A model generated the notes under the pieces. That model was not told the DNA's origin. It ran no database searches and saw only the letters and a program-made list of their open reading frames with translations. Positions 16,445 to 23,510 of a stretch of DNA of 23,510 nucleotides are shown here, piece by piece; within the stretch, counting starts at the first letter, position 1, and every line of letters begins with the position of its first letter. Source of the DNA: JANXQE01 sp035294005 (GTDB taxonomy: Bacteria > Verrucomicrobiota > Verrucomicrobiia > Limisphaerales > UBA8199). Both the position numbers and the translations under genes were made by a program. The stretch is taken from NCBI GenBank assembly GCA_035294005.1, contig DATGLT010000181.1, positions 1 through 23,510 of the forward strand. Direction: 5' to 3'.

Positions 16445-18565
16445 ATGGAATTGCGAGAGTTTGCAGAGCGCATCCTGTTCTCCTCAAGTTTAGACGAAAA
16501 ACTCGATTGCCCGTCCGAGTTGACAGATGACCGTCCAGGCCCAGCCCTGGAAACACCCGTGTCACCTGGCCGACCCCGCGAACTGCGCTTCAAGACAAGC
16601 CGTTCCGGAAAGAATCAAGCTCCCAGCCTTCAGGAGTTGGAAGACGCCGACAAACGCGGGAGGTTGCTGCATTTCTTTGCCAACCATGAGTTGCTCGCGA
16701 CTGAGTTAATGGCTTTGGTCTTGTTGCGATTTCCTGAAGCGCCCGCTGATTTTCGCCAGGGCGTTCTGCGCACTCTGAAGCAGGAGCAACAACACACCGC
16801 CTGGTACCTAAACCGGATGAAGCAGTGCGGCGTCACTTTTGGGGAATTGCCCGTCAGCGGCTATTTTTGGCGCGCGGTTGCGCCCATGCGCAGTCCGCTC
16901 GATTACCTCGCCGGCTTGAGCCTTACATTCGAGCAAGCGAACCTTGATTTTACCCGCTACTTTGCCAAGGGCTTTTCGGATGTCGGTGACATCGAGACCT
17001 CGCGTTTGCTTGAGCGCATTTACCGGGACGAAATTGGCCACGTCGCCTACGGCTTGAAATGGTTCCGGAAATGGAAGGACCCGGCCCGCAGTGACTGGGA
17101 AGCCTTTTGCCAGGCGTTGCGCTTCCCGATGTCCGCGCAACGCGCAAAAGGTCCCGTATTCAACCTGGAAGGCCGAATCGAAGCCGGGCTGGATCGGCAG
17201 TTCATTGACGAACTGAATGTCTATGCTCAATCCAAAGGCAGAACTCCCGGCGTTTTCCTTTTCAATCCTTTTGCGGAGGGCCGCATCGCCTTGGGCAAGG
17301 CGTTTACTCCAAACGCATACCAACAACAGCTCCAAAACGATCTCGAAAATTTGCCTCAGTTCCTCTGCCGCCAGGATGACATCGTCCTGGTGACCAGGCG
17401 ACCGTCCGTTTCATTTCTCAGCGGACTTAAGCTGCAAGGCTGGATAGTGCCTGAATTCGTCGAACTCAAACCAGGCCCCGTCGTTCCCGAAGCCCTGCTC
17501 TTGCGCAAACTCGGCGGGTTGCGTCCCTGGGCCTGGAGCCCCGACAGCCTGGAGGTCCTCTCGCCGCTGATTTCCAATGTCTCCGAAGGAAGTTCGCGCC
17601 CCGCTAATTATTTTAACGGCGCCGTCGCCATGCTTTATTCCAAAAAATGGGCTGCCGAGTTCTTGACCAGGTTTCTAGATGAGTGCGGCCACGGACGTTT
17701 CGCGCAGGAGAAGCTGCCGCCGCTGTGCACCAACGACGAAGGGGGCGTGGCAGCATCGAGCGTAAGCGAGACCCAGCTGCTAATCAGACGAATTCGCGAG
17801 ACCGGGCATCGTTCTATCGTCATCAAAGAAGCGATCGGTTTGGCAGGCCATAACGCAATCCGCTTTCTTGAACCCGAGCTCTCGGATCGCCAGGCGCGCT
17901 GGATCGCTTCGGCGATCGATAAAGGCGGCGAGCTCATTGTGGAACCCTGGCTTCAACGCGTGTTGGATTTCTCGGTCCAACTGGAAATGGATGCCGAAGG
18001 ATTGAAGCTCGTCGGCTACACCGGCTTGTTCAATGATTGGAAGGGACAGTTTCGAGGAAACTCAGCAGAACCCGGCTGGAGAAATCGCGTTTCCGTTGGA
18101 TTGCAGCGGTTTTTTCCGGATTCGCCCGGGATCGCGCTCAAAGTTCACCAACTCTATTCAAAGATCCGTTTGTTATTGGAACCGGAACTGGAGAAGGCCG
18201 GCTACCGCGGGCCGATCGGGATCGATGCTTTTGTTTATCGCACCGCAAAAGGACAAAATCGGCTCAAACCGATTGTGGAAATCAACCCGAGGTACACCAT
18301 GGGACGCCTCACTTTGGAACTGATGAGAAATGTGGCTCCCGGCCGCACGGGCACGTTCAGACTGGTTAATCGGAGGCAGATTCAAAACGCGGGGTTTAAA
18401 GATTTTCCCACATGGGCGCGAGCCGAACAGAACCGGTGCCCTGCCCAGCTCCGGGGCGAACCGGTGCCTAAACTCACGGAAGGATTTGTTTGTCTAACCG
18501 ACCCCGGTCAGGCAAAGGTGTGCCTGGCGGTGTTAAATGTCGCAACAACATCCCTTTTTTCTTGA
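16445..18565 (+). CDS. DUF455 ferritin-like diiron domain fused to an ATP-grasp ligase
   Basis: 706-aa cytoplasmic two-enzyme fusion. The N-terminal half (about 1-235) is a four-helix ferritin-like domain of the DUF455/COG2833 type, with the expected carboxylate-bridged diiron ligand set: E82 or E87 in HELLATE, E114/H117 (EQQH), E163 (TFEQ) and E196/H199 (DEIGH). Residues about 265-400 resemble a pre-ATP-grasp domain (FLFNPFAEGRIA, DDIVLVTRRPS). Residues about 450-640 are ATP-grasp: K461 followed by a glycine-containing loop (IGLAGHN), E500 in ELIVEP for adenine contact, D594 in IGIDAF, and EINPRYTMGR (E612, N614, R616) for Mg-ATP. A diiron oxidase/oxygenase joined to a carboxylate-amine ligase suggests two steps on one small molecule or peptide. 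The substrate is unknown. The ATG lacks a clear Shine-Dalgarno. The transcript appears separate from the hydrolase operon (67-bp gap) but no promoter is certain. Confidence 0.88.
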   Translation: MELREFAERILFSSSLDEKLDCPSELTDDRPGPALETPVSPGRPRELRFKTSRSGKNQAPSLQELEDADKRGRLLHFFANHELLATELMALVLLRFPEAPADFRQGVLRTLKQEQQHTAWYLNRMKQCGVTFGELPVSGYFWRAVAPMRSPLDYLAGLSLTFEQANLDFTRYFAKGFSDVGDIETSRLLERIYRDEIGHVAYGLKWFRKWKDPARSDWEAFCQALRFPMSAQRAKGPVFNLEGRIEAGLDRQFIDELNVYAQSKGRTPGVFLFNPFAEGRIALGKAFTPNAYQQQLQNDLENLPQFLCRQDDIVLVTRRPSVSFLSGLKLQGWIVPEFVELKPGPVVPEALLLRKLGGLRPWAWSPDSLEVLSPLISNVSEGSSRPANYFNGAVAMLYSKKWAAEFLTRFLDECGHGRFAQEKLPPLCTNDEGGVAASSVSETQLLIRRIRETGHRSIVIKEAIGLAGHNAIRFLEPELSDRQARWIASAIDKGGELIVEPWLQRVLDFSVQLEMDAEGLKLVGYTGLFNDWKGQFRGNSAEPGWRNRVSVGLQRFFPDSPGIALKVHQLYSKIRLLLEPELEKAGYRGPIGIDAFVYRTAKGQNRLKPIVEINPRYTMGRLTLELMRNVAPGRTGTFRLVNRRQIQNAGFKDFPTWARAEQNRCPAQLRGEPVPKLTEGFVCLTDPGQAKVCLAVLNVATTSLFS

Positions 18566-18677
18566 GCCGGACACGCCGCGCCTCACGCATGGTTTTTCTG
18601 AAGGCACAGTCACCCCGCCACCGATCAGGACGTGAGCCTAAAAAGTGGGGAGGATCAAAGAGCGCAACCGCTACGCT

Positions 18678-18875
18678 TTAATCTTCGGCGTAACGCGCTT
18701 TGAGCATCGCCGAAAAACGCGCTGCTTTTTCCTTGCGCCGTTTTTTGGCGCTGGGTTTCTCGAAACGCCGGCGCAACCTGAATTGCTGCAGCGTTTGCTC
18801 GCGATCCAGTTTCTTTTTCAGCCGGCGAATCGCCTTCTCGACGGGTTCGCCCTTTTTTAGTTTAACTTCAGACAT
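18678..18875 (-). CDS. rpsU: 30S ribosomal protein bS21
   Basis: A 65-aa strongly basic protein matching bS21: MSEVKLKKGEPVEKAIRRLK at the N-terminus, then a Lys/Arg-rich helix with RRRFEKPSAKKRRKEKAAR. It joins the 30S platform near the anti-Shine-Dalgarno end of 16S rRNA and helps initiation. The length is normal for the family. Start at the ATG 18873-18875 with no strong Shine-Dalgarno. Convergent with the DUF455-ATP-grasp gene; the 112-bp spacer (18566-18677) holds no clear terminator, only a 4-bp AGCG-GTTG-CGCT hairpin. Confidence 0.95.
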   Translation of the reverse strand: MSEVKLKKGEPVEKAIRRLKKKLDREQTLQQFRLRRRFEKPSAKKRRKEKAARFSAMLKARYAED

Positions 18876-18890
18876 TCCAGAATCCGGCAG

Positions 18891-18918
18891 AGCATAAGGG
18901 TTGGTCGGAGGAACACAA
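18891..18918 (-). promoter_or_regulatory. Putative rpsU promoter
   Basis: On the minus strand, TTGTGT (18913-18918), 16 bp, then TATGCT (18891-18896), 15 bp upstream of the rpsU ATG. The -10 is reasonable, the -35 moderate, and the leader would be short. Confidence 0.35.
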
Positions 18919-18980
18919 GTCCAACTTGGCTCACGAAACGGCTTTGTTCAGGTGCCAGCCAAGGTAATACTGAATCCGCC

Positions 18981-20441
18981 ATGGCCGTTGAGAATCGGAT
19001 TGTCAAAGTGCAGAAACGGAACCGGGCCCTACTCCGGTTCGACACCGCCCGGATTGTCAGAGCCGTTTTGCGCGCGGCGCAATCCGTCGGGGGTTTTCGC
19101 CAGGATTTTCTTCCGGGCATTAACAGTGCGCTCTTTGATGCCTGGCCTGCAGACGAACAAATGGCGGAATTTGTGGGCGACACGGTCGTGGTTTTGCTCA
19201 ACGCAAATCCGCGCCACCTGATTGCCAATTTCCCGCCGACGATTGAACAGATCCAGGAGGCGGTCCTGCACGCGCTGCGCAGCCACGGTTTTCAACACAC
19301 GGCGGACGCCTATGCCTGCTACCGTTGGGGACGTCACTGGCTCCGCGAGGGCGCCCTGTCGAGCGAGCAATTCATCGGCAACGGCGTTCCCGCAACCGAA
19401 GTTGAGCGGCAGGTTATTTGGAATTCGAAGCGCGGTTGCGAGAACATCGAGGGGATGAATCAATTAGTCAGGGCCGGCCGGCTCGGTCCGGTAATTGCCG
19501 AGGCACTCGAGCTCTATGAACGTTCGATTGACGATGCGGCGACAAAGCTGTTCAAACGACTGGAATCCAACAACCCCTTAAAAATGATTTGGATTACGGG
19601 CCCGACCTGCTCCGGAAAGACGACCACGACCGTCAAACTCACCGAGCGATTGCAGAAACACGGGTTGCGCTTCGTGATGCTTAACCTCGACGATTATTTT
19701 TGGTCGCTCGTCGAGCACCCGACAGACTGGATCAATGACCGCAATTACGAAACGCCCGAAGCGCTGGACATTCAATTGCTCAACCAGCATCTGCGTGATT
19801 TGCTGGCGGGCCGCACCATTACCAAGCCTGTTTTCGACTTCAAAGAAGGCCGCCGGGTCGAGGGAGCTGAATTGAAACTTGAGCCCGGCGAAATTCTCTT
19901 GCTGGATTGTTTGCATGGACTGTATCCCCCGATGACAGAATCGATCGAGCCCTCGGCCCAGTTCCGGTTGTATATCGACGCTCAACCCGGCATGTACTAC
20001 GGCAAACCCGGCTCATCCAGGCTGGTCTGCTCATCGGACATGCGCTTGATGCGCCGCATGCTGCGCGACGCCCGCCACCGCAATCACAGCCCGCTCCGGA
20101 CTATTCTTCATTGGCATTACGTCCGCTCCGGTGAACTGTACAGCATCCTGCCGTTGCGCGGGCTGGCTGACCACGTGATCAACACTGGCTTTGGGTTTGA
20201 ACTACCGGTCCTGAAAGCCTGCTTTGCGCTCGAAACCGGATGCCTGCCGCGCCCGCAGGATTTTGCGCCGTATGCAGGTTTCCTGGATGCCAAGGTGCGT
20301 TACAGCCGCATCTGTGAACTTCTCGAGGCGGTCGAACCGGTCTCAGCCCAATCGCTTTCCAATTATGACCTGGTCCCAGGCGATGCCGTCGTCCGCGAAT
20401 TCATAGGAGGCGGCACGGTACGTATCCCGCACAACAACTGA
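18981..20441 (+). CDS. ATP-cone domain fused to uridine kinase/phosphoribulokinase-like P-loop kinase
   Basis: 486 aa, cytoplasmic. Residues about 5-118 match an ATP-cone, the nucleotide-sensing module of ribonucleotide reductases and NrdR: VKVQKRNRALLRFD, then PPTIEQIQEAVLHALRSHG and ADAYACYRWGR. Residues about 200-430 are a P-loop kinase like uridine kinase: Walker A GPTCSGKT (207-214), LNLDDYFW near 235 (the DDFY-type loop), PVFDFKEGRR near 283 (the YDF motif) and a Walker-B-like ILLLDCLHGL near 305. A plausible reading is a nucleoside or sugar-phosphate kinase whose activity is set by ATP/dATP bound to the cone. The substrate is not determined. The ATG at 18981 sits just before the cone and has no strong RBS. 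Divergent from rpsU. Confidence 0.88.
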   Translation: MAVENRIVKVQKRNRALLRFDTARIVRAVLRAAQSVGGFRQDFLPGINSALFDAWPADEQMAEFVGDTVVVLLNANPRHLIANFPPTIEQIQEAVLHALRSHGFQHTADAYACYRWGRHWLREGALSSEQFIGNGVPATEVERQVIWNSKRGCENIEGMNQLVRAGRLGPVIAEALELYERSIDDAATKLFKRLESNNPLKMIWITGPTCSGKTTTTVKLTERLQKHGLRFVMLNLDDYFWSLVEHPTDWINDRNYETPEALDIQLLNQHLRDLLAGRTITKPVFDFKEGRRVEGAELKLEPGEILLLDCLHGLYPPMTESIEPSAQFRLYIDAQPGMYYGKPGSSRLVCSSDMRLMRRMLRDARHRNHSPLRTILHWHYVRSGELYSILPLRGLADHVINTGFGFELPVLKACFALETGCLPRPQDFAPYAGFLDAKVRYSRICELLEAVEPVSAQSLSNYDLVPGDAVVREFIGGGTVRIPHNN

Positions 20442-20490
20442 GTTCGGTTGAATTGAAGTGGCGTCCGGGGCGACCGCTGAATAGACTTTC

Positions 20491-20550
20491 GTCATTCGTT
20501 CGGACGTGCGATACCCCACCACGCCCGAACCGATTCAGAAACGAAATGAC
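20491..20550 (+). other. Structured intergenic inverted repeat before the response-regulator gene
   Basis: The 219-bp spacer 20442-20660 has no credible ORF but contains nested pairing: GTTCGGACGTG (20498-20508) with CACGCCCGAAC (20520-20530), one mismatch and an 11-nt loop, enclosed by GTCATT (20491-20496) with AATGAC (20545-20550). No T-run follows, so it is not a standard intrinsic terminator. It could be a leader structure, a rho-type 3' end for the kinase gene or a protein site. Confidence 0.35.
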
Positions 20551-20660
20551 CTCAACAACTAGGCGGCAGCCGGCGCGCTATCAACCCGCGTTGAAAAGCA
20601 ACTTCCGGCAAGAGGCGATGCCCGCCCGGTCCAGACCTCAACCGCGCGCCAGGAAATGGA

Positions 20661-21374
20661 ATGGGCGATAACTCCGGCAAGTCCACAGTGCTGGTGATCG
20701 ACGATGAACTGCAGATTCGACGTCTGCTCCGAGTTTGTCTCGAATCCACGAACTATCGGGTGATTGAAGCTGCCACTGGACAGGAAGGTCTGGCTGCGGC
20801 GGCCCAACATCGTCCAGATGTTGTGGTGCTGGACCTGGGGTTGCCGGACATGGACGGGGTGACCGTTCTTACGCGGTTGCGCGAATGGAGCCGTGTGCCG
20901 GTTTTGGTCCTTTCTGTTCGAGACCGGGAAGAGGACAAAATAAAAGCCCTGGACCACGGGGCGGACGATTACGTAACCAAGCCGTTCGGGAGTGGTGAAT
21001 TGCTGGCGCGTTTGCGCGTGGCGATGCGTCACGGGTTGCCTGCGCCCGAAGAAGCCGTGTTCCGAACGGGTGACCTGGAAGTCGACCTTACCGCCAGGTC
21101 TGTAAAAAGGGCCGGTAACGAGATAAAACTGACCGGGACTGAATATGCGCTGCTACGGTTGTTTGTTGTGCATGCTGGGAAAGTGCTGACGCATCAACAG
21201 ATCCTGCGCGAGGTCTGGGGGCCGAATTATCTCGATCAAACCCACTATCTCCGCGTTTATATCGCGCACCTCCGAGAGAAACTGGAAGCCAATCCCACCA
21301 AGCCCGCCTTGTTCATAACCGAGCCGGGTATCGGGTACCGTTTGACGCTCAAATCTGAACGAGATGGCGGCTGA
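20661..21374 (+). CDS. OmpR/PhoB-family response regulator, KdpE-like
   Basis: A 237-aa two-component regulator. The receiver domain (about 9-122) has acidic pocket D14/D15, phospho-acceptor D58 in VVVLDLG, S85 and K107 (YVTKPFG). The winged-helix DNA-binding domain (about 138-232) has the OmpR pattern, and its recognition and wing part (GPNYLDQTHYLRVYIAHLRE, then FITEPGIGYRL) is close to KdpE, the activator of the high-affinity K+ transporter operon. No KdpD kinase or kdpFABC lies in the window, so the KdpE label rests on sequence style only. The ATG is preceded by AGGA at 6-nt spacing. The gene converges on the pseudopilin gene with only 13 bp between stops. Confidence 0.9.
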   Translation: MGDNSGKSTVLVIDDELQIRRLLRVCLESTNYRVIEAATGQEGLAAAAQHRPDVVVLDLGLPDMDGVTVLTRLREWSRVPVLVLSVRDREEDKIKALDHGADDYVTKPFGSGELLARLRVAMRHGLPAPEEAVFRTGDLEVDLTARSVKRAGNEIKLTGTEYALLRLFVVHAGKVLTHQQILREVWGPNYLDQTHYLRVYIAHLREKLEANPTKPALFITEPGIGYRLTLKSERDGG

Positions 21375-21387
21375 AGCGGCCGAAGTC

Positions 21388-22263
21388 TCAATCCCCGGCA
21401 ACCATGGTCCACATCCCGCGCGGGGCATTCGTTGTCCCCGATCCAATGGTATCGACGTACTTAAGTGTCGACACGTGCCCGTCGTGGAAAAGGTAGTTGA
21501 AACGGAAAGCATGAAGCCCGTACTCCGCCGCGCCGTAGTTATACGTCGAGGATCCGATTTGAAAACAGTCGGGCGTCAGGCCTGAAAAATTGCCCGACGA
21601 GTTCACCGGCCCGGCACAGAAGGACGGCCAATCGTTGCCCGCCATATTTTCTCCGTTTGGAACCTCGGCCAGCAGAATTGTGCCCGAGGAATCCTTTACC
21701 ACGCTGGATTTATAGCCGGGAGGTTCCCACGAAGGATGCGACCCGTCGTTATTGGCGATGTACACCCCCACGCCGAATTTGGGGTCCGGTAAGACCGGGT
21801 GTGGCCCGGTGGCTGACCCGGCGAAATTCATCGAATAAGATCTCCTGGCTGCAAATTGGCCCCAGCCGATTGAAACCTGGATTTGATCGGCCGGACATTT
21901 GAGTATCCTGGGGACCTTGTTTGGATTTGTAATTCCCAGTTCCAGGTCTTCATCCGAATCGGTTCCGCCAATGCTGCGGTGGATGTAATCGTCCCAGGTC
22001 AATTGATACATGTAGTCGCCGGTTCGATTGGCGGCCGGAGGATACTTGTCCTCATGGTCGAGGACGAAAATTTGGAAGGCGGCCCCCAATTGCTTAAGCT
22101 GCGAGGCGCATTGGAGGCGTTGGGCGCGAGCTTTGGCTTTTGAAAGCGCTGGTAACAACAACGCCGCAAGGATCGCGATAATGGCAATGACCACAAGCAA
22201 TTCGATCAGGGTGAATGCGCGGGTTGCCCGGTCCTGGCGAAGCTGTGGCTGCGCTGTTCTCAT
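21388..22263 (-). CDS. Type II secretion/type IV pilin-like pseudopilin with H-X9-DG motif
   Basis: A 291-aa exported pseudopilin. The N-terminus has a 16-residue basic leader ending in RATRA, then FTLIELLVVIAIIAILAALL: the classic prepilin cleavage/methylation site with F at +1 and E at +5, although the residue before the cut is Ala rather than the usual Gly. The C-terminal HAFRFNYLFHDGHV is the prepilin-associated H-X9-DG motif common in Planctomycetota and Verrucomicrobiota, where such proteins occur in large, often orphan families. I chose the ATG at 22261-22263, which gives the compact leader; in-frame upstream starts (for example ATG 22333-22335) would add about 24 residues. No secretion machinery genes are nearby, so the assembly partner is unknown. 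Confidence 0.9.
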   Translation of the reverse strand: MRTAQPQLRQDRATRAFTLIELLVVIAIIAILAALLLPALSKAKARAQRLQCASQLKQLGAAFQIFVLDHEDKYPPAANRTGDYMYQLTWDDYIHRSIGGTDSDEDLELGITNPNKVPRILKCPADQIQVSIGWGQFAARRSYSMNFAGSATGPHPVLPDPKFGVGVYIANNDGSHPSWEPPGYKSSVVKDSSGTILLAEVPNGENMAGNDWPSFCAGPVNSSGNFSGLTPDCFQIGSSTYNYGAAEYGLHAFRFNYLFHDGHVSTLKYVDTIGSGTTNAPRGMWTMVAGD

Positions 22264-22546
22264 AACCAGGTACGCAGTATCGCAAATTCCGGCCGACAAT
22301 GCATCAGGAGTTTTTGTAGTCAAAATTTGCTCCATTAACAACTTGCAACCGATTGAAGGATCGGGTCCGGAGCGCGAGCGGCGGCCCCCTCCCAACCGCT
22401 CGGCTCCGGCCCGGCAAATTCGACCACCGCAGCGACCTACCGCCAGCCTTCACTTCATTAAACGGAAGAGCAGGTGCCGACCTTACAAAAAATTTCGAAA
22501 ATCCGCCTGACCTCGCGCCCGGGGACAGCCGCTCAAAACATGTCAA
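22264..22546. other. Non-coding stretch between pseudopilin and transpeptidase units
   Basis: No credible gene on either strand. A minus-strand extended -10 (TGCGATACT) about 14 bp before the pseudopilin ATG is the only promoter-like hint for that gene. Nothing else is supported. Confidence 0.4.
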
Positions 22547-22574
22547 TTGAAGCTTTCGACCGGGTTTTGATAGA
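22547..22574 (+). promoter_or_regulatory. Putative promoter of the upstream-ORF/transpeptidase unit
   Basis: TTGAAG (22547-22552), 16 bp, GATAGA (22569-22574). Transcription would begin about 22581, only a few bases before the ATG at 22584, implying a nearly leaderless mRNA. Confidence 0.35.
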
Positions 22575-22583
22575 GTCCGTGCG

Positions 22584-22739
22584 ATGCCACGCTTCAAGGA
22601 ACTCAGGCCATTGGTTGTTCGGACGGCGCTCCCAAAGACGGCGTCGTTTGGCAACCAATCCGGAAAGGGTGGCCCTGCGAGCCGGGGTTCCGCCCCAGCG
22701 AGTTGCGGGGGTGGAGAGCGCGTGTTTCTCGAATCGTGA
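22584..22739 (+). CDS. Possible 51-aa upstream ORF coupled to the transpeptidase gene
   Basis: ATG at 22584 to TGA at 22737-22739, starting MPRFKELRPLVVRTALPK. The product resembles no family I know and is Gly/Ser/Ala-rich towards the end. The case for it is positional: it starts about 10 bp after a promoter-like sequence, and its stop overlaps the GTG of the next gene as GTGA, the arrangement used for translational coupling. No Shine-Dalgarno is visible. It could equally be untranslated leader or part of a dispersed repeat. Confidence 0.3.
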   Translation: MPRFKELRPLVVRTALPKTASFGNQSGKGGPASRGSAPASCGGGERVFLES

Positions 22740-23510
22740 AACGCAAGCGGCGCAATGCCTGGGCCCTTTGGCTGGCGATCGCGTCGGCGCTTTGCGGACT
22801 GCTGTGGCTGTGGCGGGCAGGCAACCCTTTGCTCCACCGCCCCGTGGCCTCGGGCCTTCCGACACCGGCAGCACCCCCTACGCCCGGGCAAGCTGAGTCA
22901 AATGCTCCACCATCGCCCGCACCACAAACCAGACCACCCGCCTCCGTGCCGTCTATTGCAAATCAATCAGATCGTGCAGTCGCGGACTCTTCCATCCAAA
23001 ACCTGCCGGCAGTTTACCCCCGGCCGCTGCGCAACGCCTTCGAGCTGCAACTGGCCCTCGCCAGGCAAGCGCTCTCACCGGGCTCACTGGACGGCGTCCC
23101 CGGACCGCAGACGCGTTCGGCCATCGCTGCTTTTCAAACGAAACGGCATTTGCCTATTACCGGAGAACTCGACGAGGCCACTCGACAAGACCTCCTTTTG
23201 ACTGCCGCTCCGATGACCACCTATGTCATCAGCTCCAATGATCTCGCGCGTCTCCAACCGGTTGGAGAGACGTGGCTGGCCAAATCTCAGCAGTCCGCGC
23301 TCGATTATGAGTCAATCCTCGAACTCGTCTCCGAAAAGGCGCAATCGAGCCCCAACCTGATCCGCCGGCTGAACCCCGCCTTGAATTGGCAGTCCATCAG
23401 CACGGGCACGTGCGTTCAGGTGCCTGACATTGGCATGCCCACGCTGAGCGGACGCAGCGCATTCGTTACCATTCGTCTCAGTGAAAAGGTCCTCGAGGCG
23501 TGGGACGAGA
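22736..23510 (+). CDS. Peptidoglycan-binding/LysM L,D-transpeptidase (YkuD family), C-terminus cut by window edge
   Basis: I read this frame from the GTG at 22736; it stays open to the right edge (258 residues). The N-terminus is basic, then a single TM/signal-anchor (WALWLAIASALCGLLWLW, about 8-26), a Pro/Ala-rich linker (to about 95), a peptidoglycan-binding-1 repeat (about 102-160, with LDGVPGPQTRSAIAAFQ and TGELDEATRQDL), and a LysM-like region (about 162-238, with LIRRLNP and GTCVQVPD). The last residues, AFVTIRLSEKVLEAWDE, look like the first strand of a YkuD catalytic domain, so the Cys-containing active site should lie just beyond the window. It would act in the periplasm, cross-linking peptidoglycan or attaching proteins to it. 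The frame is open further upstream (to 22574) but lacks a better start; the GTGA overlap favours 22736. Confidence 0.85.
   Translation, partial: MKRKRRNAWALWLAIASALCGLLWLWRAGNPLLHRPVASGLPTPAAPPTPGQAESNAPPSPAPQTRPPASVPSIANQSDRAVADSSIQNLPAVYPRPLRNAFELQLALARQALSPGSLDGVPGPQTRSAIAAFQTKRHLPITGELDEATRQDLLLTAAPMTTYVISSNDLARLQPVGETWLAKSQQSALDYESILELVSEKAQSSPNLIRRLNPALNWQSISTGTCVQVPDIGMPTLSGRSAFVTIRLSEKVLEAWDE

Noticed and set aside
18600..18680. Terminator between the DUF455 fusion and rpsU
   Set aside because: Only a 4-bp AGCG/CGCT hairpin without a proper T-run; too weak to call.
18897..18980. Possible tRNA or structured RNA in the rpsU/ATP-cone spacer
   Set aside because: Short complementary words (GTTGG/CCAAC, CTTGG/CCAAG) exist but no cloverleaf, anticodon arm or T-loop could be built.
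22474..22896. 140-codon forward frame and antisense frames around 22533-22891
   Set aside because: These are alternative frames of a GC-rich leader and transpeptidase N-terminus. The frame from 22736 gives the TM, PG-binding and LysM-like pattern.
1..23510. CRISPR arrays, insertion sequences, phage or integron signatures
   Set aside because: No regularly spaced direct repeats, transposase- or integrase-like proteins, or terminal inverted repeats were found.

Overview
The window looks like a chromosomal segment of a GC-rich, environmental Verrucomicrobiota bacterium (Pedosphaera/Limisphaerales-like). This is an inference from gene content: a secreted glycoside-hydrolase cluster with a DUF4838 protein, a pseudopilin with the H-X9-DG motif, a membrane Ser/Thr kinase with an N-terminal sensor, and a DUF455 + ATP-grasp fusion. 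Strong Shine-Dalgarno sequences are scarce, and several starts are TTG or GTG. No phage, transposon, CRISPR, tRNA or rRNA was seen.

Layout. (1) 1-3175, minus: most of a pyruvate:ferredoxin/flavodoxin oxidoreductase (NifJ type), cut by the left edge. (2) 3342-5591, minus: a two-TM sensor-Ser/Thr kinase, followed by a weak terminator-like hairpin. (3) 5592-5674: a divergent regulatory spacer with a TTACAA-N13-TTGTAA palindrome, then a 76-aa conserved-looking small ORF closed by a strong intrinsic terminator (5929-5967). (4) 6046-16377, plus: five tightly packed genes for exported proteins, namely an SMP-30/gluconolactonase, a TIM-barrel hydrolase-like protein, a DUF4838 protein, a GH101/DUF5696-like large hydrolase and a six-hairpin glycosidase. 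The last three junctions overlap by 4-10 nt, so this reads as one operon for breaking down a complex glycan. (5) 16445-18565, plus: a ferritin-like diiron domain (DUF455) fused to an ATP-grasp ligase. (6) 18678-18875, minus: ribosomal protein bS21. (7) 18981-20441, plus: an ATP-cone domain fused to a uridine-kinase-like P-loop kinase. (8) 20661-21374, plus: a KdpE-like response regulator without a linked kinase. (9) 21388-22263, minus: an H-X9-DG pseudopilin. (10) 22584-23510, plus: a short upstream ORF whose stop overlaps (GTGA) the start of a PG-binding/LysM/L,D-transpeptidase gene cut by the right edge.

How they fit together. The clearest unit is the five-gene secreted hydrolase operon. 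It has no transporter, SusC/D pair, sulfatase or dedicated regulator in view, so its substrate and uptake route cannot be read from this window. The two fusion proteins (DUF455-ATP-grasp and ATP-cone-kinase) are the best candidates for undescribed biochemistry. The remaining genes are housekeeping or envelope functions.
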